Positions 34,378 through 42,651 of a stretch of DNA of 64,000 bases are shown here, piece by piece; the first letter of the stretch is position 1; each line of letters begins with the position of its first letter. Both the position numbers and the translations under genes were made by a program. Under the pieces are notes generated by a model. The model had not been told where the DNA came from, made no database searches, and worked only from the letters and a program-made list of their open reading frames with translations. The stretch is from contig CAVQAW010000008.1 in the NCBI GenBank assembly GCA_963710535.1, positions 1 to 64,000 on the forward strand, in the 5' to 3' direction. This DNA comes from Pelagihabitans sp963710535 (GTDB lineage: Bacteria; Bacteroidota; Bacteroidia; Flavobacteriales; Flavobacteriaceae).

Positions 34378-36633
34378 CTATTCATTTTTGATGAATATTT
34401 GTAATAATTCGACTACGTTCTCCATCAAAATATCGCAGTCGGAAGCCTTAAATGATAAAGGCGGCTTGATCTTGAGCACACTGTCGAAGGGGCCGTCGGT
34501 ACCGATCAAGATGTGCCGGTCGCGAAGTCCGTTTTTAAGGTTAGCCGCCAAATGGGTATCGGCATTCCCACGGGCATCGACCAATTCTATCCCTAAAAAA
34601 AGACCGGAGCCCCGAACATCGGCGATTTGTGGGTACTGCTCCTGCAATTGCTGCCATCTGGTTTTTAAGTAGTCGCCCGTACTTTTGGCATGGGCCTGCA
34701 GTTTCTCTTCCAGGATGACTTCCAGTACGGCAAGGCCAATGGCGCAGGAAACCGGGTTTCCCCCGAACGAACTGAAGAATTCCGGTCCGTTTTCAAAACT
34801 TTTGGCAATTTCGGTAGTGGTCACTACCGCGCCTATCGGATGGCCGTTGCCCATGGGCTTTCCAAGGATTACCATATCGGGGACGACTTCGTGCATTTCG
34901 TAGCCCCAAAAGAAATCGCCCAACCGTCCAAAACCCACTTGTACCTCGTCGCTGATGCAGATCCCGCCCTGTTTTCTGATCTGGGGATACACTTTTTGCA
35001 AGTACCCTTGGGCCAAGGGTACCTGGCCACCGCAACCCACAATCGGTTCGGCGATAAAAGCGGCGATCGTGCCTTCATGATCATGGATCTGGGAAATCGC
35101 AGCTTCCGCAAAATGGGTTCCGGCGGTGCCGTCATCCACATACCCCGAATGATGTGCCTTGGGCAAGCGGGTCTGCAGGATGTAGTCTTTTTTGCCGGGG
35201 CCTCCCTTATGGTTGTACTTGTAATGGCTCACATCGATGCCCATTCTGGTGTTGCCATGGTAGCCATGTTCCAAGACCATCATTTTTTCTTTTCGGGTAT
35301 GGGCCTGGGCCAGACGGATTGCCAAATCGGTGGCCGCGCTGCCCGAATTTACGAAGAACACCTTATTGAGTTTGGGCGGGAATTTCGAAAGCAATAATTC
35401 ACTGTAATCCAGCAGCACATCGTAAAGATAGCGCGTATTGGTATTGAGCCGGGCCATGGCCTCCTGGCCGGCACGCACTACCTTTGGGTGGCAATGCCCG
35501 GCCAACATAATGTTGTTGTAGGCATCCAGAAAGGTATTGCCCTGCTGATCGTACATGTATTGGAAGGCGGCGCGATCCATGGCGATGGGATGGCTATAGC
35601 TTAGGGAAAGGGCCCCGCTCAAAAAGCGCTGCCTTTTCATCATTTGATCGGCTATTGGTTTTTTGGGTGTCGGCGAAAAACCGGCGGCAGTCCGAAATGC
35701 GTCCTTGGCCTTGATGGGATTGATACCGACCCATTTTTTCAAGAGCTGCCAGGCCGGTTTTTCGCTAATGGTGATATAGTCGGAGTCGGGCTTTAGGGTC
35801 TTGGCATGTGCCGAATTGCAGACACTGGTGCACAAACGTGCCGCGACCAGGTAATACAGCAGGTCGAGCTCGATTTCCAGCAAGGGCAATATGCCATGGT
35901 AACCGTTGATTACTTCTTGGGCGACGGCCAAGGGGTCTTCCTTTTCCATCATCACATAGGTGATGGCCACGGCCACCTCATTGACGAGCCAGGAATGGCA
36001 CATATCGCCGAAATCGATGATGCCGGAAACTTTACCGTTCTGGGTGAGCACGTTCCAATCGTTGGCATCGTTGTGGATGCTGCCCTTTCTAAGCTGGTAT
36101 CGATAGGGGGCCAGTTGTTGTTCAAATTGCAGGAAAAAATAATCGACCAGGCTGCGGTCGCGGGCATCGGGAATGTATTTCAGAAAAGTGCGGTTTTGAG
36201 GGAAATGCTGCAGGTCCCATTGAAATTCCTTGGCGGCGATGGCGGGATCGAAGGTTTTAAAGATCACCTTGTCCATTTGGGCCAAAAACGCGCCGAAGGA
36301 ACGCAGTAGGGCAGGGGTATGCGCCACTTCGCCCAGAAAATCGCCCTCGACAAAGGTGAGCAGGCGGTAGATATGGCCTTCGGCGATGACGAGTGCTTTT
36401 TGCCGTGTAGAAAGGATGCTTTTCGGAAATTCAAGCGGATCTAGGGCGCCGAGCTGCTCGAGCAGTCGGTTTTCGGCTTGCAGCAGGGCAAAAGTGGCCT
36501 CGGAGTAGGGATATATTTTCAGCACAAAGTTGCGCTGATTGCTGGATACCCTATAATTGGTGCTGATATAACCCTCCAATGGGGTAATGACACAATGGGA
36601 CAGATCAAAGTTTTCCTGAAGAATGGCTTCCAT
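34378..36633 (-). CDS. Bifunctional amino-alcohol kinase / PLP phospho-lyase fusion
   Basis: Two enzymes are fused in 751 residues. Residues 1-310 are an APH/homoserine-kinase-II-like kinase, with ATP lysine K39 in FVLKIYP, the catalytic loop SIHNDANDWNVL (H187, D189, N194) and the metal aspartate in IIDFGD (D207). Residues 330-751 are a class III PLP enzyme with the cofactor lysine in ILGKPMGNGHPIG (K592) and SDEVQVGFGR (D562). GKPMGNGHP is typical of ethanolamine-phosphate and 5-phosphohydroxylysine phospho-lyases. The likely chemistry is phosphorylation of an amino alcohol followed by elimination of phosphate and ammonia to an aldehyde or ketone. The substrate (ethanolamine, hydroxylysine or another) is not decided by sequence. 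It is transcribed with or just upstream of doxX. Confidence 0.88.
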   Translation of the reverse strand: MEAILQENFDLSHCVITPLEGYISTNYRVSSNQRNFVLKIYPYSEATFALLQAENRLLEQLGALDPLEFPKSILSTRQKALVIAEGHIYRLLTFVEGDFLGEVAHTPALLRSFGAFLAQMDKVIFKTFDPAIAAKEFQWDLQHFPQNRTFLKYIPDARDRSLVDYFFLQFEQQLAPYRYQLRKGSIHNDANDWNVLTQNGKVSGIIDFGDMCHSWLVNEVAVAITYVMMEKEDPLAVAQEVINGYHGILPLLEIELDLLYYLVAARLCTSVCNSAHAKTLKPDSDYITISEKPAWQLLKKWVGINPIKAKDAFRTAAGFSPTPKKPIADQMMKRQRFLSGALSLSYSHPIAMDRAAFQYMYDQQGNTFLDAYNNIMLAGHCHPKVVRAGQEAMARLNTNTRYLYDVLLDYSELLLSKFPPKLNKVFFVNSGSAATDLAIRLAQAHTRKEKMMVLEHGYHGNTRMGIDVSHYKYNHKGGPGKKDYILQTRLPKAHHSGYVDDGTAGTHFAEAAISQIHDHEGTIAAFIAEPIVGCGGQVPLAQGYLQKVYPQIRKQGGICISDEVQVGFGRLGDFFWGYEMHEVVPDMVILGKPMGNGHPIGAVVTTTEIAKSFENGPEFFSSFGGNPVSCAIGLAVLEVILEEKLQAHAKSTGDYLKTRWQQLQEQYPQIADVRGSGLFLGIELVDARGNADTHLAANLKNGLRDRHILIGTDGPFDSVLKIKPPLSFKASDCDILMENVVELLQIFIKNE

Positions 36634-36866
36634 GGGTGTCGTTCGGGCCGTTTTGTTTTGGCAGCCTAAACTTACTATAATCTAGGGAAGGGGAGAAAGA
36701 AAAAATAGGGATTTCATCTATTACAGGGTAACAAAAAAGAATATGTGTTGCTTTTTACGTTTGCACTATATTTTTAAAAACCTGGAAGAAAATGTTTCAT
36801 CAAGATATTTTCACAGCGAACCATAAAGCATTGTTTAATGCTGGGTCTTGAAAGTATCATTTATGA
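36634..36866. other. Left flank of the AT-rich islet, no gene
   Basis: This 233-bp stretch shows a sharp drop in G+C just after the kinase/lyase start. It holds a small inverted repeat AGCATT/AATGCT (36827-36842) with no T-tract. I see no open frame, tRNA or insertion-sequence end. Confidence 0.4.
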
Positions 36867-37142
36867 TTAGTAGTCTTGGAATATTTCAGTAACCTCGTCA
36901 TTGCTCCTGACCTGAACTGAAATGTTCACCTTTAAATCGAAGTCTGTTTTATAGTAGTAGGTTCTTCTACTCCTATCGTAACGTATGGAAGCTTCAAAGT
37001 CCTTGAGGTGTTCTATTAGGTTATAGATTGATCTTTCGCTCAGGTGCATTCGACTGGCAAGTTCACCAGGAGATCCGGTTCTTTCATTTAAAATAAGCCG
37101 ATGAAGTTTTTGTAGTCGTTCTAAATTTTTGATCGAGTTCAT
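36867..37142 (-). CDS. Small HTH (DeoR/HTH_11-like) transcriptional regulator
   Basis: The 91 residues have a winged-helix N-terminal domain (LERLQKLHRLILNERTGSPGELASRMHLSERSIYNLIEHLKDF, read in parts) with recognition helix LSERSIYNLIEHL. A wing follows (IRYDRSRRTYYY), then a short C-terminal strand region. There is no ligand or WYL domain, so it acts either alone or as a small autoregulated repressor. It lies in the AT-rich islet and is divergent from the next regulator, sharing a 229-bp gap. Confidence 0.8.
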   Translation of the reverse strand: MNSIKNLERLQKLHRLILNERTGSPGELASRMHLSERSIYNLIEHLKDFEASIRYDRSRRTYYYKTDFDLKVNISVQVRSNDEVTEIFQDY

Positions 37143-37303
37143 AATTTTTATTTTTCATTCAGTTTCTTGCATTGAATTGATGAGGTTCCAAGAGGAATAT
37201 GTTAAATATTTTCAATAATATAGAAAATAATCTATATACGCAACTTTTTATACAAATATTTCCAAAGCACCTTACAATGACCCTTTTAAATGGTATGATT
37301 AGC

Positions 37304-37333
37304 TTTGTGGTCTCACAATAAATCGTATATTTG
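37304..37333 (+). promoter_or_regulatory. Full Bacteroidota promoter with flanking direct repeat
   Basis: TTTG (37304-37307), 18 bases, then TATATTTG (37326-37333) form the best -33/-7 pair in the window. The 9-base word AATCGTATA occurs at 37321-37329, overlapping the -7, and again at 37348-37356, downstream of the predicted start site. It could be an operator for the regulator encoded next. Confidence 0.6.
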
Positions 37334-37371
37334 TTGTAGAAATCAAGAATCGTATAGATTATATTCTCCTT

Positions 37372-37749
37372 ATGTTTAAGACAATAGATCGATTAATTCA
37401 GTTTATCAAGTTTTCAGGCCTTAGTGCAAGGCAATTTGATATATCAATAGGCGCTGGGAATGGGTATACCTTGAGGATGCAAAAGAACAACGCATCGATT
37501 GGCAGTGATGTGATCGAAAACATTATTAAAACCTACCCTGAACTCAATTTGGTTTGGTTGATTACTGGTGAAGGCAATATGTTGAAGACGGAAAGAAAGG
37601 AGCCAATAATGAATTTCGAGGATCTTCCGCGTCCCAGGCAAAAGGAAATTGAACTCATTATTGAAGAGAAAATCAGGGAAAGGCAAGAGATTGAACTCAA
37701 ACGCCTTTTAAAAGAGGTCACCAAGGAGATCGAGAGCAAAAAAGTATAA
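37372..37749 (+). CDS. Phage-type HTH DNA-binding protein
   Basis: The 125 residues resemble the N-terminal DNA-binding part of Bacteroidota phage-repressor-like proteins. The HTH reads LIQFIKFSGLSARQFDISIGAGNGYTL (two parts), followed by IIKTYPELNLVWLITGEGNML, a signature often seen after the HTH in this family. The C-terminal half is a charged helix (EKIRERQEIELKRLLKEVTKEIESK) in place of an S24 peptidase, so it is not expected to self-cleave. It has its own strong promoter. It converges on the minus-strand membrane-protein genes with a 6-bp gap. Confidence 0.78.
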   Translation: MFKTIDRLIQFIKFSGLSARQFDISIGAGNGYTLRMQKNNASIGSDVIENIIKTYPELNLVWLITGEGNMLKTERKEPIMNFEDLPRPRQKEIELIIEEKIRERQEIELKRLLKEVTKEIESKKV

Positions 37750-37755
37750 AATCAG

Positions 37756-38240
37756 CTATTGGATTCCATCCTTGATCTGTTCTGACAGCTGTTTTCTTAA
37801 AGTCAAAAGCTGCCCAATATTCGCTGAAGCCAATTCCTTGCTGTCCCCTTTGTTTTTCAAATGCTCAAACTCCGCCTTGCTTTTTCGATACATCTCACTT
37901 TGTAAATCAGGATGATTTAGAAGCTGGTTGATTTCATGAGTTACCCCTTCATAGAGGTCCATGATCTTGGATTGGTATTTGACGAGTTTCGACAAAAAAA
38001 CCAAGACAAGTACGAGCACTATTACAAAAGGTAAGGCTTCAAGATATTCGGTTTCATCCAGAGATGTAGAAGTTTCAAACAGAACGGAGTATAATTGATA
38101 GCTAAATACAATGATTGGGCTAAGGAGTGCATATCGCCACCATGCATTGGAAGTTGACAAACCAAATCATCAAGGGTAGAATAGAGCAGATTTTTAAGTG
38201 CGCAAAACCAAATAAAATACGCCAACATCATTAAAACCAT
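37756..38240 (-). pseudogene. Multi-pass membrane protein of unknown function, one-base frameshift
   Basis: Two overlapping frames join well. The ATG at 38240 starts MVLMMLAYFIWFCALKNLLY in one frame, and the rest (NAWWRYALLSPIIVFSYQLY ... ending at 37756) lies in another. Adding one base to the TTT near 38162-38164 gives a continuous 161-residue protein through LYSTLDDLVLSTSNAWWRY, with three hydrophobic helices and a cytosolic helical tail (EINQLLNHPDLQSEMYRKS). Without the correction the second frame has no ATG. The start overlaps the stop of a preceding 39-codon frame as TAATG. I do not recognise the family. Confidence 0.55.
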
Positions 38241-38360
38241 TATTGTGTATTATATTGCCAAATACCCAAATTTAAATATCTGGACATCATTGAGGGAATT
38301 AATCTATTTACAGGTAAAAGTATAGCAGTAAAAATTATCAGGGAAATAATATAAAATCAT
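38240..38360 (-). pseudogene. Possible small one-helix membrane protein, frameshifted
   Basis: From the ATG at 38360, removing one T from the run right after the start codon gives 39 residues (YIISLIIFTAILLPVN is the hydrophobic helix) ending at TAA 38240-38242. The start overlaps the end of the preceding reconstructed frame as ATGA, and the stop overlaps the next ATG. An AAGGAG lies 12 bases before the ATG. The couplings support it, but the reading is reconstructed by hand. Confidence 0.35.
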
Positions 38361-38576
38361 AAAATCTTAGTCTCCTTCGAGCTTACACTTTTATTGTCAA
38401 TATTGTTTTCTCGAACATTAATTTAAGATGGTAAAGATTCTCAGTAAAGATCTTCTTGTCTTTCAAACGTATTTTCATTAAATGCTTATTGATCATGACT
38501 TTTTAAATCAGAATAAAATCTTTTTAAATTTATTTAAATCAAACTCTTGTAGCATGATTTTACTTGTTGTTCCCAT
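38357..38576 (-). pseudogene. Possible ~72-residue basic protein, several frameshifts
   Basis: Three coding-like pieces follow each other: MGTTSKIMLQEFDLNKFK from 38576, a complete 37-codon frame MINKHLMKIRLKDKK from 38496 to 38383, and NNIDNKSVSSKETKIL ending at TGA 38357-38359. Correcting single bases in three A-runs joins them into one lysine-rich protein. A real 37-residue protein from 38496 to 38383 is the alternative. Confidence 0.3.
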
Positions 38577-38606
38577 TTCTATTTAAACAAGCTTTGAATT
38601 TATCAA

Positions 38607-39009
38607 TTAAGAATTGATATAAGCAAATAGGAATATTAAACCTAAACTAGTTAAAATGGAAATGTAAAAGTCTGGTTGAATAATCATATATCCATCAATA
38701 GGAAAGCCGAATTTTTACAATTGATAATATAAATAAACCAATTGGAATCAATATGTATTTTTTCCACCAATTATGAGATTGTGTAAAAACCAAAATAACA
38801 GCAAAATGATATTAATCAATCGAACCAGTACATAAATATATATACCATTGAGATAAGATGGTACTATCTTCAATGGTCATCCCAAAAATGACGACCCCAT
38901 TTGCAGTATCCCCAAAATAAGTATGTAGGTAAATGGTAAACGGTATGATTACAATAGCGCTTGCAAGTATGACTTCCCGGATAAATTGTTTCTCCCAGTA
39001 AGTATTCAT
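38607..39009 (-). pseudogene. Four-helix membrane protein of unknown function, three homopolymer frameshifts
   Basis: The ATG at 39009 starts MNTYWEKQFIREVILASAIV. The frame breaks at AAA 38834-38836 (one base too many), AAAAA 38785-38789 (one too few) and TTTTT 38712-38716 (one too many), all read on the plus strand. Correcting them gives 133 residues ending at TAA 38607-38609. Hydrophobic segments are ILASAIVIIPFTIYLHTYF, YVLVRLINIILLLFWFF, YILIPIGLFILSIVKF and ILTSLGLIFLFAYIN, separated by QSHNWWKK and PIDGYMIIQPDF. The length arithmetic is exact (403 bases, net +1). I do not recognise the family. Confidence 0.55.
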
Positions 39010-39057
39010 TATTGAGAATCTTTGTGATGGATTGATGGAATTGGACCAAAGAACCAT

Positions 39058-39345
39058 CTATAAAAAACAAAATACAGAAAATAGTCTATATAAAAAAATA
39101 ATTTCTACCTAACAACCCATTTTCCGGCCATTGGATTATTTTTAAAACGCTGGCATAAACCTGGTTAAGTGGGAATGATCATGTTGGAATGAAGTCCTAC
39201 TTGGGGTTACGGATAGTTTTTAACAATTAACTTAAATGGCCCCCTTTTGTGGTATTTCTTCGAATACCAACCAAAAAACCATGTGCTTCCAAACCTAAAA
39301 TTGCCTATTTTTAAGCCATCCCATCTGCTAACAAAAATATAAAAC
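39058..39345. other. Right flank of the AT-rich islet, no gene
   Basis: No supported open frame is present. G+C rises again towards 39346. A weak -7-like word (TATTTTTA, near 39307) precedes the DUF3124 gene. I see no tRNA or inverted repeat at this edge. Confidence 0.35.
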
Positions 39346-39855
39346 ATGAAATACATCATAGGGTGCATCATATCATTGCTCTTCCTCACAGGCTGCGACC
39401 AGCCCAAAGAGATGAGTTCGATCAATCCTGAAAATTGGGCCAAACGCAAAATCGATATCAGCGCCAAGGATTCCCTGGAACACGGCAAGACCTACCTATC
39501 GGTATATTCACAGATCTATAGCCTCTCCGAACACCGAACGCACAACCTTACCGCCATGGTGAGCTTGCGCAACACCAGCGACCTCGATACCATCTACCTC
39601 TTCAAGGCCGAATATTTCGATACCCACGGCAAATCGGTGCGCACCTATTTCAACAGCCCCATATTTCTGGCCCCCATGGAAACCACCGAGATCATCATCG
39701 ACGAGATCGATGTTACAGGGGGTACCGGATCGAATTTTTTATTCGAATGGGCCATTCCCAAAAACTGCCCCGAACCCCTGTTCGAGGGGGTGATGAACTC
39801 TACCATGGGCCAACAGGGACTTTCGTTCACCACCCAGGGCAAAAGGATCCGATAA
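39346..39855 (+). CDS. DUF3124 lipoprotein
   Basis: The 169 residues start with a lipoprotein signal (IIGCIISLLFLTGC, lipid Cys at 17). A DUF3124 domain follows, recognisable by TYLSVYSQIYSLSEHRTHNLTAMVSLRNTS, YFDTHGKSVRTYFNSPIFLAPMETTEIII and TGGTGSNFLFEWAIP (each read in part). The fold is probably an immunoglobulin-like beta sandwich, exported to the periplasm or outer membrane. Its function is not known. The MarC gene follows after three bases, so the two are cotranscribed. Confidence 0.85.
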   Translation: MKYIIGCIISLLFLTGCDQPKEMSSINPENWAKRKIDISAKDSLEHGKTYLSVYSQIYSLSEHRTHNLTAMVSLRNTSDLDTIYLFKAEYFDTHGKSVRTYFNSPIFLAPMETTEIIIDEIDVTGGTGSNFLFEWAIPKNCPEPLFEGVMNSTMGQQGLSFTTQGKRIR

Positions 39856-39858
39856 ACC

Positions 39859-40470
39859 ATGAAAGAGATATTGACGACCATTTTTTTCCTCATTGCGGTG
39901 ATCGACCCCGTCGGGTCGGTACCCGTATACCTTGAGGCCACCAAGGAATTCGATCGAGTGCACAAGCGTAAAATTGCCATAAGGGCATCGCTCATCGCCT
40001 TTTTGATCCTCTTGTTTTTTATCGTCATCGGCCAGCTGATCCTTGAAGGGATGTCCGTCACCTTGGATGCCTTTCAAATTTCTGGCGGGGTGATCCTCTT
40101 TCTTTTTGCCCTGACCATGATTTTTGGCGACGGCAAACCCGAACAGGAAAAAAATAAGATCACCGATTACAAACATGTGACCATTTTCCCGGTGGCCATC
40201 CCCTCGATTGCCTCACCAGGAGCGATCATGGCCGTGGTGCTCCTGACCGACAACCATATCTATACCATCCAACAGCAAACCCTCACCACGATATTGGTAC
40301 TGCTGGTGATCGTGCTGACCTGTTTTATCCTCTTGGCAGCAAATGTTGTACAGAAAAGGATCGGCAACTACGGCATTACGGTGATCAGTAAGATCATGGG
40401 TCTTATTTTGGCCTCTTATGCGGTTCAGAGTATCTTGAGCGGCATCGGCAACTATTTCGGAAATATTTGA
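39859..40470 (+). CDS. MarC family integral membrane protein
   Basis: MarC/UPF0056 proteins are six-helix inner-membrane proteins once linked to multiple antibiotic resistance; the transport activity is not established. The 203 residues have TTIFFLIAVIDPVGSVPVY with the conserved DP-G-P in helix 1, then AFQISGGVILFLFALTMIFG. PVAIPSIASPGAIMAVVLL carries the conserved P-A-PGA pattern, and the end is IGNYGITVISKIMGLILASYAVQSI. Length is normal. Confidence 0.92.
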   Translation: MKEILTTIFFLIAVIDPVGSVPVYLEATKEFDRVHKRKIAIRASLIAFLILLFFIVIGQLILEGMSVTLDAFQISGGVILFLFALTMIFGDGKPEQEKNKITDYKHVTIFPVAIPSIASPGAIMAVVLLTDNHIYTIQQQTLTTILVLLVIVLTCFILLAANVVQKRIGNYGITVISKIMGLILASYAVQSILSGIGNYFGNI

Positions 40471-40620
40471 TTCTTCGGGCAATCCGGGAAGATGGACAAG
40501 GCAAGATTGTTTTCCCCGTCTGCATATCCTTTTTTTTAATCCGAATGCGTATCTTAGAAAGATTGTTCATCTCAACCCTGGCAAACAGTATCAAACAATA
40601 CGAAACAAGATAGCATTAGC

Positions 40621-41076
40621 ATGATTTTGAAAAAAGCGCTTCTTCTGATCCTCATAGGACTCTCACAAGCGCTTTGGGCCCAGGAAAATGTGCCCAATGC
40701 GGAACAGACGCGGGATATCGAGGACCTTATCGCCGCCTATGGCCAGGCCCGTGAAAACAAGGATACCCTGCTACTCAAAAATATTCTCACCCTCGACATC
40801 GATCAGCTGGTTTCCTCCGGCCAATGGCGCTATGGCATGGCCGAAGCGGTAGAGGGCATGTTGCAGAGTTCGGCCAGCAACCCCGGCGGCCGTTCCCTCA
40901 CTGTCGAAAAAATACGCTTGCTCAACAAGGGCAGCGCCATCGTCGACGCCCGCTACGAGATCGCCAATGCCGATGGCAGTATCCGTAAAATGTGGAGCAG
41001 CTTTATCGTTGTCGATTCTAAGGGCCAATGGAAAATCGCGGCCATCCGCAATATGTTGCCCACAGGTCCACAATAG
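40621..41076 (+). CDS. Exported NTF2-like (SnoaL-type) protein
   Basis: The 151 residues have a signal peptide (ALLLILIGLSQALWAQ) and an NTF2-like cone fold. The N-terminal helix is QTRDIEDLIAAYGQARENKD, followed by the SSGQWRYGMAEAVEGML region and closing beta strands SAIVDARYEIAN, MWSSFIVVDSKGQWKIAAIRNML. The pattern matches the SgcJ/EcaC subgroup. No catalytic residues can be named, and many such domains bind small ligands. It stands alone between MarC and a VOC-family gene. Confidence 0.78.
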   Translation: MILKKALLLILIGLSQALWAQENVPNAEQTRDIEDLIAAYGQARENKDTLLLKNILTLDIDQLVSSGQWRYGMAEAVEGMLQSSASNPGGRSLTVEKIRLLNKGSAIVDARYEIANADGSIRKMWSSFIVVDSKGQWKIAAIRNMLPTGPQ

Positions 41077-41198
41077 CCCTCAACATCTTTCCTAAAAAAT
41101 TTTTAACTTAGAAAACCGAAACACCTTGTAAGGTACCCGGGCCATATCCGGGAACCTGTACGAAGTGCAAGGGTAACCTAACTAAAATAACAAGCAAA

Positions 41199-41570
41199 AT
41201 GAAAATTGGAGCGTTTTCCATCAGTCTGAGCGTAAAAGACTTAAAAAAGTCCATGGCATTTTATGAAACCTTGGGGTTCAAAATATTCGCTGGGGATTTT
41301 GATAAAAAATACCTGATCATGAAAAATGAAGATGCCTTGGTCGGGCTCTTTGAAGGCATGTTCGAGGGCAATATTCTGACCTTTAACCCGGGCTGGGACC
41401 AAAATGCCAACAAGTTAAAGGAATTCGACGATGTGCGAAGTATCCAGAAGGCATTGAAGTCAAAAGGCATCGTATTGACCACGGAAGCCGACGAAGCGAC
41501 CACGGGGCCGGCGAGCATCGTCCTCACCGATCCGGATGGCAATACCATTTTGGTCGACCAGCACGTTTGA
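41199..41570 (+). CDS. VOC (glyoxalase/bleomycin-resistance) superfamily protein
   Basis: The 123 residues carry two beta-alpha-beta-beta-beta modules: ISLSVKDLKKSMAFYETLGFKIF, then IVLTDPDGNTILVDQHV at the end. The metal positions are incomplete: the first strand has S rather than His and the last strand ends in Asp-Gln. A metal-free binding role, or an altered reaction, is therefore possible. It heads a short run of small cytosolic proteins, 77 bp before the SRPBCC gene. Confidence 0.85.
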   Translation: MKIGAFSISLSVKDLKKSMAFYETLGFKIFAGDFDKKYLIMKNEDALVGLFEGMFEGNILTFNPGWDQNANKLKEFDDVRSIQKALKSKGIVLTTEADEATTGPASIVLTDPDGNTILVDQHV

Positions 41571-41647
41571 TGCGATGCATCAACATTGGGTCCGTGCTGC
41601 CATTTTAATTTTGGACGGAGTTATCAACCCCAAAAAACACATCAAAC

Positions 41648-42052
41648 ATGGAATTCCGAATCACGACCCGAATCCCTACCACGGCCAAAAACATATACAA
41701 TACATGGCTCTCTAGTGAAGGGCACAGCAAGATGACAGGGGGCGAAGCTACGATAACGGATCAAATCGGTGCCAGTTTCACGGCTTGGGACGGTTATATC
41801 GAGGGGAAAAACATAGGATTGAAAACTGATAAGCGGATCCTTCAGCGCTGGAGAACCGCTCAGTTCGAGGAAGAAGAAGAAGATTCCCTATTGGAAATCC
41901 TCTTGAAAGACGTGGACGGACAAACCGAGTTGACCCTGATCCACACCCAAGTTCCGGAAAGCGGGGCACACTATATTCAGGGATGGGACAAGCATTATTT
42001 TCAGCCTATGAAAGCCTATTTTTTGAAGTCAGGAAACCACCTTCACCAATGA
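41648..42052 (+). CDS. SRPBCC/AHSA1-type START-like domain protein
   Basis: The 134 residues form one Bet v1-like hydrophobic-cavity domain. ITTRIPTTAKNIYNTWLSSEGHSKMTGG is the opening strand and helix (in parts), GASFTAWDGYIEGKNIGL the hairpin, and QTELTLIHTQVPESGAHYIQGWDKHYFQPM the closing strand and helix. The ligand is unknown. Its stop overlaps the next ATG by one base pattern (ATGA at 42049-42052). Confidence 0.85.
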   Translation: MEFRITTRIPTTAKNIYNTWLSSEGHSKMTGGEATITDQIGASFTAWDGYIEGKNIGLKTDKRILQRWRTAQFEEEEEDSLLEILLKDVDGQTELTLIHTQVPESGAHYIQGWDKHYFQPMKAYFLKSGNHLHQ

Positions 42053-42501
42053 TTTTGACTCTAGAGCCCATACCAATGTCAATAGACCGCACCAAGGAGG
42101 GCTATACCAGTGCCGATTGCCTGAAATTGCTCGATTTGTGGGAAGTCTATTATCCAAAAATCGGGTATCACCTACCATGGATAGGCTATTTTATAAAGCG
42201 CAACGGCCAAATCGTGGGGGCTTGTGGGTTTACCGGCCCGCCCAAAGAAAACAGGGTGGAGGTTTCTTATTGGACCTTTAAGGATTATGAAGGAAAGGGC
42301 ATTGCCACAGGGGCCTGTAAGCAATTGGTAACCCTAGCAAAAACCGCCGACCCCTCCATCGTTATCACGGCCAAAACGCAACCTTTCCGCAACGCCTCCA
42401 CCAAAATTCTGGAACGGAACCATTTTGTGTTCAAGGGAGTGGTGCAGGATCATGAGATCGGCGATGCCTGGGAGTGGATTTTCAACGAAAGTTTGATATA
42501 A
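42049..42501 (+). CDS. GNAT family N-acetyltransferase
   Basis: The 150 residues are counted from the ATG at 42049, which overlaps the previous stop; the frame further upstream is inside the SRPBCC gene. The acetyl-CoA fold is visible as GYFIKRNGQIVGACGFTGPP, VEVSYWTFKDYEGKGIATGACKQL with the pyrophosphate loop EGKGIATG, and ITAKTQPFRNASTKILERNHFVFKG. It is close in pattern to RimJ/RimL-like acetyltransferases. The acceptor is unknown. It is translationally coupled to the START-like gene. Confidence 0.87.
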   Translation: MILTLEPIPMSIDRTKEGYTSADCLKLLDLWEVYYPKIGYHLPWIGYFIKRNGQIVGACGFTGPPKENRVEVSYWTFKDYEGKGIATGACKQLVTLAKTADPSIVITAKTQPFRNASTKILERNHFVFKGVVQDHEIGDAWEWIFNESLI

Positions 42502-42651
42502 AGGATGTGGTGAGCAGCCATCATGAGATATGGATTATAACGAATCATAAACCTGCCATGGAAAACTAAAGGTGTATTTTAGGAAGGGCAGGTTGCGGAC
42601 CTGTGTCCATTAATTTTATATCTTCAAGCAACCTAACCAAAAGACCATATC

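Noticed and set aside
37372..38496. Toxin-antitoxin pair in the AT-rich islet
   Set aside because: The small frames are membrane helices or lysine-rich pieces in broken frames, and the regulator is not paired with a recognisable toxin fold.
36634..39345. Prophage or integrative element
   Set aside because: No integrase, recombinase, structural gene, tRNA edge or terminal repeat is visible; only regulators and small membrane proteins.
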